Shown in pieces: positions 22,261-23,053 of a stretch of DNA of 23,053 nt (the first letter of the stretch is position 1; each line of letters starts with the position of its first letter). Under the pieces are notes generated by a model. That model did no database searches. It was not told the DNA's origin and saw only the letters and a list, made by a program, of their open reading frames with translations. Source of the stretch: a virus; the IMG/VR virus record IMGVR_UViG_3300030106_002621, positions 1 through 23,053 of that record; one strand, written 5' to 3'. The translations under genes were made by a program, and so were the position numbers.

Positions 22261-22610
22261 TAGTTGTTGTTTCCTTTCATTTCTTGGTATGCTTTGACTG
22301 CCGCAGCTACGGCATCTATGTAGCTCTCATCTAGCTCGAAAAGTTGTAAGAACATGACAGCGAACTGAGGCACAGTGCCATTGGCAAGCACACTGTACTC
22401 ATCACAGTTTGCGCTGCCTTCACCCTCAGCATCAAAGTAAAATTCATCGTACTCAACATCTGCACGAATCAAGGCATCTTCATTTTGATCACGCTTGATA
22501 CGAATATACAGATATGCCTGCCCCGGATCTTGAGCAGCCTCCTCAAGTAGAATCTCTATGTTGTCATCGGTGCCATCATAAGAAGGCAAATCTTCAAAGT
22601 CGTCCATCAT
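22260..22610 (-). CDS. Hypothetical acidic protein
   Basis: I do not recognise this 116-residue protein. It is strongly acidic in its first half (MMDDFEDLPSYDGTDDNIEI, then EAAQDPGQAYLYIRIKRDQN), with a strand-rich middle (RADVEYDEFYFDAEGEG) and a C-terminal helix pair (FAVMFLQLFELDESYIDAVA, then VKAYQEMKG). Signal peptide and membrane segment are absent. It begins 17 bases inside the preceding gene and ends TAATG-coupled to the next. The C-terminal half resembles small phage proteins that accompany recombination genes, but this is not strong enough for a name. Confidence 0.6.
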   Translation of the reverse strand: MMDDFEDLPSYDGTDDNIEILLEEAAQDPGQAYLYIRIKRDQNEDALIRADVEYDEFYFDAEGEGSANCDEYSVLANGTVPQFAVMFLQLFELDESYIDAVAAAVKAYQEMKGNNN

Positions 22611-22944
22611 GTACGTGTTTCTCTATCTCTTTTTTCAAACGCCTGTTGGTCTTCTCAAGATCGGCATTCCTGCGTACAAGATCACGATTGTCCAACCTCA
22701 ACTCCAAAGACAAACGTTTCTCTTCCCCAAGCGATGTTTGACTGGCTTCTAACTTCTGCTCCAAGCAATAGCATTGCTCTAACAGAACTGCAAGGTTATC
22801 TATCACAAGATTCAAAGCCTCGCGGCTTCGCGGTACGTCGATCAGAACTTCCTCATCGAGCTGCAAGCGTATAGTTTCAATGACACCGCCAGCATGGATG
22901 CGGTCAGCAATGCGCATGGCATCGCTCAGTGTTCGCACCCTCAT
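22594..22944 (-). CDS. Hypothetical coiled-coil protein
   Basis: I do not recognise this 116-residue protein. After a short N-terminal part (MRVRTLSDAMRIADRIHAGG and a strand IRLQLDEEVLIDVP), residues 40-110 form a long charged helix with heptad-like spacing (LNLVIDNLAVLLEQCYCLEQ, then RLSLELRLDNRDLVRRNADL and EKTNRRLKKEIEKHVH), most likely a dimeric coiled coil. It starts on an ATGA overlap with the partial gene upstream. Function unknown. Confidence 0.6.
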   Translation of the reverse strand: MRVRTLSDAMRIADRIHAGGVIETIRLQLDEEVLIDVPRSREALNLVIDNLAVLLEQCYCLEQKLEASQTSLGEEKRLSLELRLDNRDLVRRNADLEKTNRRLKKEIEKHVHDGRL

Positions 22945-23053
22945 TGTACGAACCTATTAGTAGTGCGATCGAGAAAGAGTTTCGCCAAACCTAGTGAGCC
23001 GCTGCCACGTGGTTTCGTTTTCTGATTGATGATCCAAGTCTCACCATCCTTGG
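22941..23053 (-). CDS. C-terminal end of a gene running off the window
   Basis: A minus-strand reading frame enters at the window end and stops with a TGA overlapping the next start (ATGA at 22941-22944). The visible 36 codons read ...KDGETWIINQKTKPRGSGSL and on to ...DRTTNRFVQ: a basic, helix-plus-strand C-terminus. There is too little to name. The 4-base overlap, the same as at other joints in this operon, supports the call. Confidence 0.55.
   Translation of the reverse strand, partial: KDGETWIINQKTKPRGSGSLGLAKLFLDRTTNRFVQ

Noticed and set aside
1-23053. tRNA genes, CRISPR arrays, integrase or transposase, insertion sequences
   Set aside because: No cloverleaf-like sequence, regular spaced repeats, terminal inverted repeats or recombinase motifs were seen on either strand by eye; a dedicated tRNA and repeat scan was not possible here.

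Overview
This window is part of a tailed-phage genome (or a prophage) with an HK97-type head and a long non-contractile, siphovirus-like tail. The left 19.2 kb is one plus-strand block in near-canonical morphogenesis order: small terminase, PAPS-reductase-like protein, HNH nuclease, large terminase, portal, prohead protease, major capsid protein, head-tail connector genes, two major tail proteins, frameshifted tail chaperones, tape measure, one giant tail-tip/fibre protein, two small membrane proteins and an amidase endolysin. A VRR-type nuclease closes the block. The right 3.9 kb is a minus-strand block of small genes that converges on the first: regulator, dockerin-like peptide, phosphoesterase, DNA adenine methylase, a possible recombination protein and several unknowns.

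The host is probably a member of the Bacteroidota. Two sites fit the TTTG / TAnnTTTG promoter type of that phylum (about 9458-9488 plus and 19379-19410 minus). Many starts follow A-rich stretches instead of strong Shine-Dalgarno sequences. Several proteins also look to me like families familiar from Bacteroidota phages: the short methylase, the AEKRALSRAVLK protein and the tail-fibre repeats. This is inference. Composition is close to balanced and looks uniform. No integrase, tRNA, rRNA, CRISPR array or insertion sequence is visible, so lifestyle cannot be decided here.

Genes are packed very tightly. Most neighbours share ATGA, TAATG or TGATG start/stop overlaps, which suggests translational coupling. 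The clear breaks are a terminator hairpin after the capsid gene (7467-7524) and a promoter-like site before the first tail protein gene (9458-9488). These would let capsid, connector and tail genes be expressed at different levels.

The most noteworthy points are: a well-placed GGGAAAC -1 frameshift site making a tail-chaperone fusion; a short phage-encoded half-dockerin next to an unlisted 27-residue membrane peptide; a PAPS-reductase-like enzyme inside the packaging genes; a protease fused to two conserved N-terminal modules with a possible internal start; tandem paralogous tail proteins; and a single 1289-residue protein that seems to do the work of the whole tail tip. No stretch longer than about 100 bases lacks a gene.
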